From assembly GCA_037126765.1 (NCBI GenBank), contig JBBCBC010000022.1, positions 15,777,758 to 15,841,757 of the forward strand: 64,000 nt of DNA. The letters are read 5' to 3'. Shown in pieces: positions 47,421 to 58,574 of the stretch (positions within the stretch are counted from its first letter, which is position 1; every line of letters starts with the position of its first letter). The translations under genes and the position numbers were made by a program. This stretch comes from Stenogyne calaminthoides (taxonomy: Eukaryota; Streptophyta; Magnoliopsida; Lamiales; Lamiaceae). A model generated the notes under the pieces. That model was given only the letters and a program-made list of their open reading frames with translations, did not search any database and was not told the origin of the DNA.

Positions 47421-48400
47421 TATGTCGATGACATACTAATTATGGGAAACAACAATCCTCTTATGCAGTCGGTTAAAGATTGGTTATCAAGGTTCTTCAT
47501 GATGAAGGACCTTGGTGAGGCATGCTACATCTTAGGGATCAAGATCCACAGGGATAGATCCAAGAAGATGTTGGGACTGTCACAGTCAACCTACGTAGAT
47601 AAAGTGCTAAAGCGATTTGCAATGGAGAACTCTAAGAGAGGTTCTCTACCGGCATGTCATGGGATAAAGCTGTCTAAGAAGGATTGTCCTTCCACAGAAG
47701 CTGATATCCAGTGCATGAAGGATATACCATATGCATCTGCAATTGGGTCCATCATGTACGCCACAAGGCCAGATGTGGCCTTCGCTGTTAGCACTACTGG
47801 TAGATACCAGCAGAATCCGGTTGAACCTCACTGGATTGCTGTCAAGAACATTCTTAAGTAACTTAGACGTACCAAAGATTGCTTCTTGGTCTACGGAGGA
47901 CAGTCAGAGCTAGTTGCAACTGGCTATGCTGATGCAAGTTTCCAATCCGACTGTGATGATTACAAGTCACAGTCGGGCCATTTTTACGTTCTCAATGGTG
48001 GGGCGGTTAGTTGGAATAGTTCCAAACAAGAGACTACCGCAGACTCAACAACCGAAGTTGAGTACATTGCTGAGGCAGAAGCTGCCAAAGAAGTTGTCTG
48101 GATAAAACAGTTCTTAAGTGAACTAGGGGTAGTTCCAAGTCCAGTAGTCCAATAAAGTTGTATTGTGACAATACTGGTGCGGTTGCGCAAGCTAAGGAAC
48201 CGAGATCCAATAACAGAAACAAGCATGTACCGAGGCGTTATCACTTGATAAGAGAGATAATTGCTAGAGGAGAAATAGAGTTAGAACGTGTCCCCACGGA
48301 GGATAACCTGGCTGATCCTTTCACCAAGGCTTTGAGTGTTCATGTACACACTAGACATTTTGATGGTCTAGGGGTTAGACATGTGGGTGATTGGCTCTAG
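47421..48400 (+). pseudogene. Element D RT C-terminal part and RNase H
   Basis: It opens with the YVDD catalytic box at 47421-47432 and continues through MMKDLGEACYILGIKIHRD and IGSIMYATRPDVAFAV. A TAA at 47859-47861 replaces a Tyr codon. RNase H follows: GYADASFQSDCDD, VEYIAEAEAAKE, YCDNTGAVAQ and EDNLADPFTKAL, with a frameshift near 48145-48155. The pol stop is TAG at 48398-48400, only a few bases before the polypurine tract, so D has no extra downstream ORF. Catalytic residues are all present; only frame lesions spoil it. Confidence 0.9.
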
Positions 48401-48403
48401 TTC

Positions 48404-48414
48404 AAGTGGGAGAT
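48404..48414 (+). other. Element D polypurine tract
   Basis: AAGTGGGAGAT immediately precedes the 3' LTR start TGTTAGTG. The same tract is in F at 63022-63032. Confidence 0.92.
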
Positions 48415-49795
48415 TGTTAGTGTTAGTGTCCTAGAGACAATCCATTGTAGGGACATAATACTCAGATAATATTCAGTATTGGTTTAATATTATTGTTTGA
48501 TTAATATTAAATGTATGGCGTTACACTCATTAGAATATTATGTTTGATTGTTTGCATTTATTCTTATATGTGTTCCCTTGAGTCACTGCTGTCATTGAGT
48601 GAGTGAGAACTCAGATGACTTAAGCATGATTCTTAAATAGCACCAATCGAGGATCATCAAGAAAGGGATATTGATGATGCAATGGAGATTATTGTGCGAT
48701 CTGCATCATACTCTTAGAGAGTGTAGTAAGATCTCACTTACTACGAGATACTAGGTATCTCATGATGGATGCACAAATACCTTAGAGGGTATTGTTATAC
48801 CCATCCGAGAAACCATTTGATGTAGTTCCACTATATGTGTCTACGGGTGTCTCGGTTAGTGGGAGCGATGCGATACTCCTTTGACGTGAGGTCAATACGC
48901 ACGACATGTGTGGAGTGATGAACTTTGACCATGACCGACGCTTGTACCCGTCTATGGGTAGATATGGCTTGGATTGGGTTCATATGAAGTTCATGTGCGT
49001 GGTAGTTGAACCAAGAAAAGGATTCATTCCTCAAAGTGGATTTAGAGAGAATACTCACCTTCTCATCATAATTGGATCTAAGTCATTGGCCAATGCACGT
49101 CAACTTAGACTTTGTGACTAAGTGTGACACTAATGATCAATTAGTGATTTGAGATAAATTGATTTAGTTATTTGAATAAGCACTTCATCATGTTCAAAAC
49201 TAATCGAGTATTCGTGAATGAAATGAGGAAATTACAATTGCCCACGTTACAATTACAGGTAGTTGCATATTTCTTGCAACGTACCTCATATATTGAGAAT
49301 GTCTGATTTATTGACTAGGGTTCAATTAAGACCATTAGTTTGACTAATTGCTCGGTATATGAGGGCCTATGGGTCACACAACAATTAGTTCCCTTTTACG
49401 GATTAAAGTTGGTTGATTAAATGTTAAATTGGATTTAATATTTAATTTATGGAGAAGAAATTAATAATAGATTAATTTGGAATTAGTTATTATTAATATT
49501 ATTTAATTGAATTGGATTTAATTAAATAAGAATTATCAATAAATATATTTGGAATATAATTATAGGATTTAATGTATATGGAAATAAGTCGTAGAGATTT
49601 TTCATATAAGGCATTTAAATCCGTAGAGATTTTATAGGGAAATAAATCGTAGAGATTTATTTAAATAAAGATTAGGGTTTTAATTCCCTAATTGGGCTAG
49701 CTTAAGATTTAAGCTGGGCCTCCCCTACATATACAGAGTCTTGGGAATTCACAAATAACGTAACTTCATATTCTCTCCATAAGATCTAAAGTTTG
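48415..49795 (+). repeat. Element D 3' LTR, left part
   Basis: Matches the D 5' LTR (25871-26357 plus 41218 on) with few differences, and includes GTGTGGAGTGATGAAC uninterrupted, which is the empty site for element A. It is broken at GTTTG (49791-49795) by element C. Confidence 0.95.
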
Positions 49796-51954
49796 TGTTG
49801 GGAGATGAATTTAATAAAGAGATTTTGATTAGATCCCAAAACCCCTGAGTATGACATGTTCAGGATAATCTTGATAGTCTGAGTCAGGATTCAGTATAGA
49901 GTGTTCAGGAATTTATCTGCACCATGTATAGTCAGCAGATATAGATCAGGTTAGATTCTGAAGACTCAGTAAGTTTCTGAAGATTCTGAAGACTCGGCAA
50001 GTTTCTGAAGATTCTGAAGACTCGGTAAGTTTCTGAAGAAACTGAAGACTCAGTAAGTTTCTGAAGAAACTGAAGAGTCAGTAAGATACTGAAGACTCAG
50101 TAAGTTTCTAAAGAAACTGAAGACTCAGTAAGTTTCTGAAGAAACTGAAGACTCAGTAAGTTTCTGAAGAACTGAAGACTCAGTAAGTAACTAAAGACTC
50201 AATAAGTAACTGAAGACTCAGTAAGTTTCTGAAGAAACTGAAGACTCAGTATGTCACTGAAAGACTCAGTATGTCACTGAAGACTCAGTATGTCACTGAA
50301 GACTTAGTATGTCACTGAAGACTCAGAAGACATTGAAGACTCAGAAGACACTGAAGACTCATAAGATACTGAAGACAAAGAAGATACTGAAGACCCAGTA
50401 GTTACTGAAGACTCAGTAAAATATTGAATACTCAGTATAACCTGAATGTTCCGAGGCACTGAATAATATCTATCTGAAGACTACAAAACTGAGAAAAACG
50501 CGATTCAGAAAAATAGATATTTCCCAAGACATTCATATGCAGACAAAAGGAACTAAGCCTAAGTGTTGTTTAAGGTTATCTAATTCAGAGAGATTGACAA
50601 AAAAGAGTCGTCATGTTTGTCTACATTTACTGAAGACAAGAACCAATCAGAGGAAGACACCACTGTACTTTACTGACACTGAAGCGATAGGTCACTGAAG
50701 CATGTCAGTAGTACTATGTTCCAGACTGAAAAAAGTGGTGATTGGCTACATGAATGCATATTTCCTAAAACATGCAAGGGAGTATTCAAACCCTAAATAT
50801 AGTCGTTCATCAAACACCATAAGAGGAAACTCATGAAGCTATCTCCTCCAACGGATAGTTTTTCAAGAGTGACCTTGGTGAAGTTTCCTATAAATACTAG
50901 TGACCCTTTACATTGAGAGGTTACGGGAAATTTGAAAGCAACTCAAGAGCTCATTCGTATTATTGCAAATTGAAGCACTCGAAAAACCTAGAATTTCCCA
51001 AGTGTTTCACATTGGAGAGAGTTCATTCATTAAGCCTAGATTGTTAAGATATATCCAAAGCTTAGTAGAGATATCCTAGCCTTTGCATTGTACTTATTGT
51101 AAAGGATATCTCATCCTAGTTGGAAACCAACCCAAAACCCAAACCCCTTTGTTAAGGTAGTTTGTGTGTGTTTTGTTGGTGAGTTGGAGTTGTAAAGAGT
51201 TAGTAAGCTACAGTGAGTTAGCCAGAAAACTCTAGAGAAGAAGTTAGTAAGCTACTTGTGGTAGTCTGAACACTTGTGTGTGTTTGAGTTAGTAAGCTGC
51301 AGTGAGTCAGCCAGAAAACTCAAAGTAGAAAAGTGAGTAAGCTACAGTGAGTTAGCCAGAAAGCTTTAGGAAGTGGTTAAGGAATTTCTCTGAAGGTCAG
51401 AGAGAGTGGATGTAGGAGCTTGAGTCTCTGAACCACTATAATTGTTGTGTTGCTTTGCTTTCTGTACTGCATTATTATCTGTTGCATGTTTTTCACTGAA
51501 AGCATAATTCACTGATATTCAGTTGGAACCAATCCACTGAACTTGGATCAACTGATCACAGCCTTAATCACTGTTTTATCAAAAGGAAGATTTTCAGCAA
51601 AGCTAAAACGAGTATAAACATAGGGCCAACCATTCCGCACACTTGAGTAGCTAGAACAGATAGTTACTAAACTGAATTAACTCTACTGAGGGTTCAGTAA
51701 GATAGTTATCTGATCCAAGCGGCTCAGGATCTCTGATAAACTCAGGCTCAGTTGGGCTAATCTGAAGCTTCTGAAAGCAGCTCAGGATCATTGTCTCAGT
51801 AGACTTTGACTCAGGGCAATCTGTGCTTCTCAGGGACAAATAATCAGGATAACCTGACCCATCTGACCTCAGTGAAAAAAAAGTTTTAAAAATCACTGAA
51901 CACGTGTATTCCCCCTCCATACACGTGTGAGACTCATTAGCACCGGGACCAACA
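49796..51954 (+). repeat. Element C 5' LTR
   Basis: 2159 bp, aligned with the B LTRs. It keeps CTGA/TCAG throughout and so shows which B copy is altered at each site. TATA box at 50888-50897; CACGTG stem-loop at 51900-51928. The leader repeats (51190-51370) read AGTAAGCTACAGTGAGTTAG and have lost B's short hairpins. Confidence 0.94.
49955..50440 (+). repeat. Tandem array of CTGAAGACTCAGTAAG units in C LTR
   Basis: Around twenty imperfect units of 14-27 bp built from ACTGAAGACTCAGTAAG and TTTCTGAAGAA, with a later subset ending in TATGTCACTGAAGACTCAG. The array is in U3, upstream of the TATA box. B has a related, more diverged CAAGACTC array here. Confidence 0.9.
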
Positions 51955-51956
51955 AG

Positions 51957-51968
51957 TGGTATCAGAGC
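51957..51968 (+). other. Element C primer-binding site
   Basis: TGGTATCAGAGC two bases after the LTR end; the intact form of the site that is one base short in B. Confidence 0.95.
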
Positions 51969-52056
51969 AGTGGTTCAATTTGACCACTTGCTTTGGTAGA
52001 CTTTGGTGGTCTACTGAATAGATCTGTTTCCTGATATCTTACAAGGCTCAGTCATC

Positions 52057-52830
52057 ATGCCTTCTAAGAAACTTTCTATGTTCTCTGTTGAGAGCTATGA
52101 TCTATGGAGATTAAGAATGCAGGCTCATCTGTATTCAAAACATGAAAGAATGTGGATAGTGGTTTCTGAAAGACCATTCAAATTTACTGTTGTGAATCCC
52201 AGAATCACTGATACTAAGAGAAATGATCCCAGATATGAATTTCCAAAGTCTGATGATCAACTTACTCCTGATGAGAGAAAGTTAGTCAATCTGGACTACA
52301 TTGCTAAAGATACTTTGTATAGCACTATTGATGATGGTGTTATGGGGATGATTTCTCACTGTGAAACTGCAAAAGAAATATGGGACACACTTGTTGTTAT
52401 GTGTCAAGGCACAAATCATATTAAGGAAAATAAACTTTCTGTTGCTATTGGTAAGTTTGATAGCTTTGAAATGGAAGATAGTGAATCCATTGACAAACTT
52501 GAGGTCAGATTCACTAGCATCATGAATGATCTGAATGCTCTTGGGAAAAGATACCCACAGAGAGAAGTGGCACTGAAAATTCTTAGAGGATTATCTAAGA
52601 AATGGGATATACATGTTGTGGTGATTGAAAACACCAAAAATCTTGATTCCATGCCATATCAACAAGTTTTCTCTGAACTGAAAGCTTATGAGTTTGTGAT
52701 TGACAAGAAATCTAAGAAATCGGCAAAGAAAGATGATTCTTCATCTAGCAAGAATGTGGCTTTCAAAGCCAAAGAGAAATCTGTAAGACTAGAGAGTTCG
52801 AGAACGACTTGCCAAAAAAAATCGGGATGA
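52057..52830 (+). CDS. gag: Element C gag, N-terminal 257 codons (best preserved Sirevirus-like Gag here)
   Basis: Capsid part of Gag, which forms the particle that packages element RNA. The ATG at 52057 opens MPSKKLSMFSVESYDLWRLR, 90 bases after the primer site; no earlier ATG gives a Gag-like frame. The middle contains DDGVMGMISHCETAKEIWD, EVRFTSIMNDLNALGK and ILRGLSKKWDIHVVVI, the helix-rich plant copia Gag domain that also pairs with B at 8612-9037. About ten C-terminal residues are out of frame: near 52790 a frameshift occurs exactly where TCAG/CTGA sites begin to read TCGG/CGA. Real Gag continues downstream in other frames. Confidence 0.92.
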   Translation: MPSKKLSMFSVESYDLWRLRMQAHLYSKHERMWIVVSERPFKFTVVNPRITDTKRNDPRYEFPKSDDQLTPDERKLVNLDYIAKDTLYSTIDDGVMGMISHCETAKEIWDTLVVMCQGTNHIKENKLSVAIGKFDSFEMEDSESIDKLEVRFTSIMNDLNALGKRYPQREVALKILRGLSKKWDIHVVVIENTKNLDSMPYQQVFSELKAYEFVIDKKSKKSAKKDDSSSSKNVAFKAKEKSVRLESSRTTCQKKSG

Positions 52831-54478
52831 GCGGGAGGATAAGCTAGCATCTTGATGGCAAGGAGGTTTGAAAGACTCAATAGCGAGATATGGGAAATAT
52901 AAGAAATATTACAGAATCACAGTACAAGAGAGACTCAAAAGTTGAGGATGAATCTGTTCGAGAAAAGAAAGGACCGTAAAAGTTGAAGGATCTTCATCCA
53001 AAAAGAAGGACTCCAAGACCAAGGAGGAAAGTGATCAGGATGATGATACCAACAGATGCTACAACTGTCAGAAGAAAGGTCACTTTCAATATGACCCATC
53101 CGAAATGAAAAGCTAAGAAAGAAAGGAAAGACAAGCTAAGAGAGACAAGAAGTTCTCCAAAGAAGAAAGTTATGATTGCCGAGGAAGAAGAACATTCAAG
53201 AAGGTTCCAGTTCCTCAGATGAGATTTTCTCAGATAGTGACAGTGATGATATCTGTCTTATGGCTGTAGAGGAGGTAAATTCTTCTATCTCTGTTGTTGC
53301 TCCTACACAAGCACATGAGTTCTCAAGTTCAATCATGTGATAATTTTGACTGATGGATTCATTTGAGAATCTTATGAAGGACTATTCGTATTTACAAGAA
53401 CTTCTCCTTTGAAACTCAAGAGCGAGAACAAAAGAACCGATCACCGAGAATCTGAAGTGGAAAGACTCTAAAAAATGCCGAGATCACTTCTCAATTGATG
53501 GGAACTCTTGATGAACTAGATGTTACGAAAGTACAACTCTCGAGAAAAAAAGAAGGTGATAGAGATCTGAATGGAAAAATAGAAATCCACTAAAGAGATT
53601 GAAATTTTATCGGAATGAGTTCAATGACCTCTTTGAGTAGCATGAAACTCTAAAGAAATGTGAGGATAGTCTTGTGAAGAAAAGTTAGCTCTATTGAATT
53701 CTCGCATCTAAAATGATAGATGAAATTCGAGTTATCAAAGACTCACAACTATAAAAAGCCGGATTGGGATACATTCGAGGGGAACCTCACAAGGTCTTCT
53801 CTCGAATCTTTTTTTAGTAGCACCAAGACCGCTTTGTTAAACAAGTTGCACCTAATCTTCTTCAAGAACCGCCCCTGAAGTTTTAGACAAGGGTAAAGGA
53901 CCTATGGTTTCAAAAAAAGCAAGGTTCAGGGAGAAAGCCCAGACCTCGTGAAAAGGCTAGAAAAACCCCGACCACTCAAGAGAGAAATCTTCATGCCAAG
54001 ATTTCAAAGCCTAAGGCTAAGAATACCAACCTCAAGAGATCTCGTGACCGAACCATCGTGAGAATTTTTCGTAAGAGAAACACTCAAATAGAGATATTCT
54101 TAACTCGAAAAGACCAAGTCCTCGACATTCTTGAAAGACCTCAATTTCAAAGACAGCAACCCAAACCCCACTTGGCTAAAGAGTAAAGGTTTCCTAACCC
54201 AAGTCACAGAGACAGAGACCAACAAGACAAAAAAGCCAAGGCACTTGAACAAAAGGCCTGAACCCAAGAAGAACTCTAAGGCTCATGTTCATGCTAAGGC
54301 TGGCACTCATACACAGGATACTGTCAAGGCACCACCTAGGGTGGTGAATGTGTATGTAGATGGTTATGGGAGACAAATCTGCCACTCTAAAGTAATTAGA
54401 GTTGTTAGGCAGATTTGGGTTCCAAAAGGTACAACTAACCTGGTAGGACCCTACACCAAATGGGTACCTAAGAACTGA
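52831..54478 (+). pseudogene. Element C gag, C-terminal part, frameshifted
   Basis: Follows the intact N-terminal half and is collinear with B 9100-10771. A damaged zinc knuckle near 53060 reads CYNCQKKGHFQYD, but the last Cys is missing. A coiled-coil equivalent (about 53400-53700) is full of stops. From about 54230 the sequence is clean again, with VNVYVDGYGRQICHSKV and the end WVPKN at the TGA 54476-54478. The change from clean to damaged and back happens within a single gene. Confidence 0.88.
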
Positions 54479-54557
54479 TATGTTTTTTTGAATGAAGGAA
54501 AAGACGCTTTGGGCTGAATGAATACAACATAAAGACTCAATGATGAGTTGAAATGAA

Positions 54558-55110
54558 TTGGCTCTGTTTGTATGGTATCTGGATAGTGGATGTTCAAGAC
54601 ATATGACAGGATATAAGCAACTAATCACTGACTATGTTGAGCAAAAAGACCCTCAGATCACATTTGGAGACAACTCCAAAGGACAAACTGAAGGATATGG
54701 AACTCTTGAAGTTGACTCTGTTCATATCCATGGTGTTTCATATGTGTCTGGTCTAAAGCATAACTTGCTTTCTATCAGTCAATTATGTGACAAAGGATTC
54801 AATGTTGAGTTCTCAAAGAACTTATGTTATGTGAAAGATAATACTTCACAGAAAATTTTACTGACTTGTACTAGAAAATGAAATGTGTATCTTGCTGATT
54901 GGAGTTCAACTCCTAAAGATACATGTTTGGTTGCAAAAAAGTTCCAATCGATACCCGGTTGGTTATGGCACAAAAGAATGAATCACTTAAACTTCAAAAC
55001 CTGAACAAACTTACAAGATTAGCACTTGTGAGGGGGTTACCCAATGAAGTGTTCAAGAAAGAACATGTATGTGATGATTGTCAAAAGGGCATTTCTTTCG
55101 CCTCAATGTA
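54558..55110 (+). pseudogene. Element C protease and integrase zinc region
   Basis: The aspartic protease motif Asp-Ser-Gly is intact at 54582-54590 (YLDSGCSRHMTG), followed by ITFGDNSKGQTEGYG and YVSGLKHNLLSISQL. A TGA after CTRK (54879-54881) ends the frame. The pre-integrase part then appears as LWHKRMNHLNF (about 54963) and LVRGLPNEVFKKEHVCDDCQ (to about 55088). The integrase core is not recognisable beyond 55110. Confidence 0.88.
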
Positions 55111-57189
55111 ATGAACAACCCGAAACCCTTATAAGATTTCCCTAAGAGATATCCAGAGAAAATGGTTATAAGAATCCTAAAACTCATTGGTGCACACCGA
55201 GAAAATAAGAATGTTGATATGGCATCCATTAGTCATTATCATGTTGAAGAACCATCAAGGAAAAATTCCATAGAACCCGTTTGAATGATTAAACCTTAAG
55301 AAGGGCTAAATGGTCTTTGAAAAAACTTTAGAGAATTGGTATTCATCCCAATGTTAAATCAAATCTAAAATGTGAAATTGTTCAAGAAAAATTTGTGAAA
55401 ACAACAACATTAAATTTTGATTTTTTCAAAGAAACTCAAGATAAAACGAAGGCTTGTGATCATGAAGAAACCTTCAAAGGGAGACTAAGATCTGTCCTTT
55501 CCTTGGAAAAGAAGAGCTTAATCAACTCTCTTCATCATGGAAGTTTCCAGCAAAATCAAATCTATATAAGAGGAACAATGTGGATTGGAACTATATTGGG
55601 TGTTAAAGAAACACTCTGAGATGAAAAAACAACATTGTAAGAAACAAGGCATCCTTCTCAGTTGCCTTCTACAAGATTCCCCAAAAATAGGCGTTCTCTT
55701 TATCAAACCTTGCACTCATCTCACCGAGCAGATGAATAAATCGATTTCTCTTGAAATGCTACCCAAATGGCTGAATTCACAAACCATCGCACATGATTCG
55801 GTTATTAATGGTTTGCAGTTGGCAGATAAGAGGTCGAGAAACAACCTCCCGGTAATAGGTTTATCTAATTTGAAATTGTCTGTGAAAAAGTTGTATGGTC
55901 TTATTCAAGCATTTGGGCATAGTTCAAATGATTGATTTTGTGAGGTATTTCATCGACTATGGTTTTAATGCCATATCTGAATTGAGGATAGGAAGACCCT
56001 CGATGTAAGATGGGTAGGAGCAAGTATTTGTTCAATTAAATGACATCAACCTTGATTCCAAACCTCGGGCTGAACAAAAAGTTTTGAACCCTAGGCGAAA
56101 GGGAAAGGCTGATGATGTCACTGATAGTAGATGAATTTTCTTTGAGCGACTTTGAAAGCAAAACAACCAAGGAAGTGAAATTTTCAAATCATGCAAATAC
56201 CGTTATTTGGTGGATTATTTAATCATGGTGTGACTAAACAAAATAGGAAGCGCTGAATGGATTCCATTGTTATACTAATCTGAAACATCTAATAATCAAA
56301 AAAGGAAATCCATTCAAAAATATCATCCTTCAAAACCCCTTCACATTCTAAATGGTAAAAAAAAAATCCAAGTTAATCTATATACAAGAAGCTTCCATCT
56401 CAAAAAACCTTGGTATTCCAATAGCTATTTCATTTTGATCATCAAGTAAATCACGTGCAAGTTAAATTCCATGATTCAAGAAGTTTGGGAACCGGGATGT
56501 CGAAGGCAATCAACAAGAATCACAATATCGAGGTAATAGAGATCTTAATTTGAAATCGATGATCAAGAGTTTTCAAATAGACAAATCCTCATTTGGAGCA
56601 AAGAAAGTCTTGATTTTGATGAAACTCAGATATCATTCCTAAAGCCTATCAATCTTAATGCCATATACTTAAGACAATAAAGAGGAGAAGACCTACCATG
56701 TATAAGATTATGGGTAGGGAGCAAGATTTGTGATAACGATAGAATTAATGAAAGAATCCAGATCCGTTTTGCACACCGAATAAGTTTGTGCATTTGAAGC
56801 CTTGTATCGAGACACAGAAGAAGAAAGACATTAATGGAGTAAATGCATAAGAATCATGGTTTTCATATTGAACTATCCTATAAGCACGCCAAAATTGAGA
56901 GACATACTAATGGCATCTATTAAGAAGATTCACCTAAAACATATTTGGATTCAAAATCAATCAAGTAACATTTAATCAAAATAAAAGGAAACTCGAGATG
57001 AAGAAGTTTTCTGAATGGGTCTCTGAAACAACTCAAGGAAGATCGCATCAATGCAACCAAAATTGCATCGTCATCTTAAAATGCTTTAGAAGAAGAGGAT
57101 ATCTTCGAATTCTCAAGAATTCCAAAGTACAAAACTTGATCTCATTCAAACAAAGAAAGAAGACTTTTCCAAAACAAGAGAAAAGATCA
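55111..57189 (+). pseudogene. Element C: collapsed integrase, RT and RNase H remnants
   Basis: Only islands of B-like pol remain. AGATGAAAAAACAACATTGTAAG at about 55620 matches B near 12858. LYGLIQAFGH at about 55890 matches ALYGLKQAPKAW. A GATGAATTTTCTTTGAG stretch near 56130 matches B's MNFFLGL region. Spacings between islands are shorter than in B, and the sequence between is A/T-rich with stops in all frames. The B-type extra ORF is absent. The 3' LTR should begin somewhere around 56200, but no start is visible. The sequence could be heavily decayed or a faulty consensus. Confidence 0.55.
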
Positions 57190-58362
57190 TCAATCCCCTA
57201 AATTTAGCCGAACATTCATCAAAACCCAAAAGACATGAGAAACTGAAGAAGAAATTAGTCCATGAAAATTTTCAAGAGTGAAAAGAAAATACCTTGAAAT
57301 TACAAATGACCCTTAAATTGAATCGTTAATTTTCGAAAAATAAAAAAACTCAGGAAAATCAGAATTAGTCGTTATTCAGAAATTTTGACATTGAAGAAAA
57401 AAAATCTCCAGAATTCAAATTTTTCAAGAATACTTGTCACACTCAACAAATCGAAGTCAAATCACTAATCATGGTTTCGAAAACATATATCCAAATATAC
57501 CCAATTTAGTTCCGATCCTAGATTGAGTCCGACAGATGAAGAAGGAAGGCATCTATGAAATTTTAAAGGAAATCTCATCCTATAAAAATTATACTCAAAG
57601 CCCGTACCCTTTGTTAAATAAACAGTTTAAAACATTCCAAATCAACTCTTCCAGAGATGCCAATAAATTAAATCATCCTTGTTGAAACCTTCACAAATTC
57701 AAATGACAAAGCATTTCATAATGAGAAAATCCAAATACAACAAAGAGAGCTGCATTTATCCAATTGCTAAAATCAACAAGAAGCAACAACATATTTGTCA
57801 AAATTGTCAATCTTTTATTTATATCTAGGAACCAAGGAAATCCTTAATAAAATTTGAAGGTTTTCCGATATCTCATAGAGTTTATTCGAATTGAAATCGT
57901 TAATCAAATCAGATAATCGTGTATCTATTGAATATCCTTCAAAGATAAGATTTTCAAAGAAAATATCAATTTTCAAAATCAATGCCAAAAATCACTCTTT
58001 ATTAGAAGAAATTATCATCCTTCTCCAAATGGGTTCAAGATAAAATAAACGACAGAAAGCATCCCAAAATCAAAACTCGAGAAGATTGATCTCAAATCGA
58101 GGCATCTCACAAACCTTGGTATTGAATCCAAGCGGCTCAGATCTCGGATAAACTCAAAGCTCAGCTTGGGCTATCTGAAGCTCCGGAAAGCAGCCTCAGA
58201 GATCATTGTCTCAAGAGATTTCGATCAGTGGCAATCATGTCAGTGGTCAAATCAATATCAGATAACTCACCCATCCGACCTCGCGAAAGAAAAAGTTTTA
58301 AAATCACTAAACACGGTATTCCCCATACACGCAGGGAGACTCAAGAAGCACCCTGACCAACA
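57190..58362 (+). repeat. Element C 3' LTR remnant
   Basis: Patches match the C 5' LTR: CCCTAAATTTAGCCG near 57197, TTTTCAAGAGTGAAAAG near 57270, and a continuous match from about 58120 (CAAGCGGCTCAGATCTCGGATAAACTC) to GACCAACA. The CACGTG stem-loop is damaged (ACACGGTATTCCCCATACACG). Start not determined. Confidence 0.7.
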
Positions 58363-58574
58363 TTGATTTTCCTACCGATTCAAACTCGATTCAACACCCA
58401 TGATTCAGACAGATCGGCCCTCTAGGGATTACGCGGATACCATAGTTGAGGAATTCGTACTACAATTATTGTAAGATTTCTTGTTATGATTATTGTAATC
58501 CTTTTTTTGCAATTAATTGTTCGTTGGTGAACTTAATTTCCGGCGCGACATGCGGTTTACGCTTCTATTTACGT
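58363..58574 (+). repeat. Element D 3' LTR, right part
   Basis: Continues the LTR broken at 49795: TTTTCCTACCGATTC here against TTTTCCTAGCTGATTC in the 5' LTR, on to TTCTTGTTATGATTATTG. The final 40 bases are scrambled relative to the 5' copy, so the end is estimated from LTR length. Confidence 0.8.

Larger units (their letters stand above)
49796..58362 (+). mobile_element. Element C: B-family copia element, shortened and badly degraded at its 3' half
   Basis: The left end TGTTGGGAGATG and the right end GACCAACA match the B LTR termini. Components: 5' LTR 49796-51954, primer site, gag start intact, protease, start of integrase, then about 3 kb of barely recognisable sequence ending in a 3' LTR remnant. 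At 8.6 kb it lacks the extra ORF region of B. GTTTG precedes it, but the right flank reads TTGATTTTCC instead of GTTTGGATTTTCC, so the target repeat is not intact. Confidence 0.88.
25871..58574 (+). mobile_element. Element D: copia element inserted in E gag, with A and C in its LTRs
   Basis: Pieces: 5' LTR 25871-26357 plus 41218-42322 (split by A), primer site 42324-42335, leader, gag-pol 44253-48400, polypurine tract 48404-48414, 3' LTR 48415-49795 plus 58363 to about 58574 (split by C). Reassembled LTRs are each about 1.59 kb, like the 1597-bp solo LTR. No clear target duplication is seen: TGTTG precedes the element, but the right edge is degraded and the end base is estimated from LTR length. 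Confidence 0.93.

Noticed and set aside
56998..57201. 67-codon sense ORF in C
   Set aside because: Lies in the degraded stretch, with no similarity to Gag or Pol of B; likely chance.
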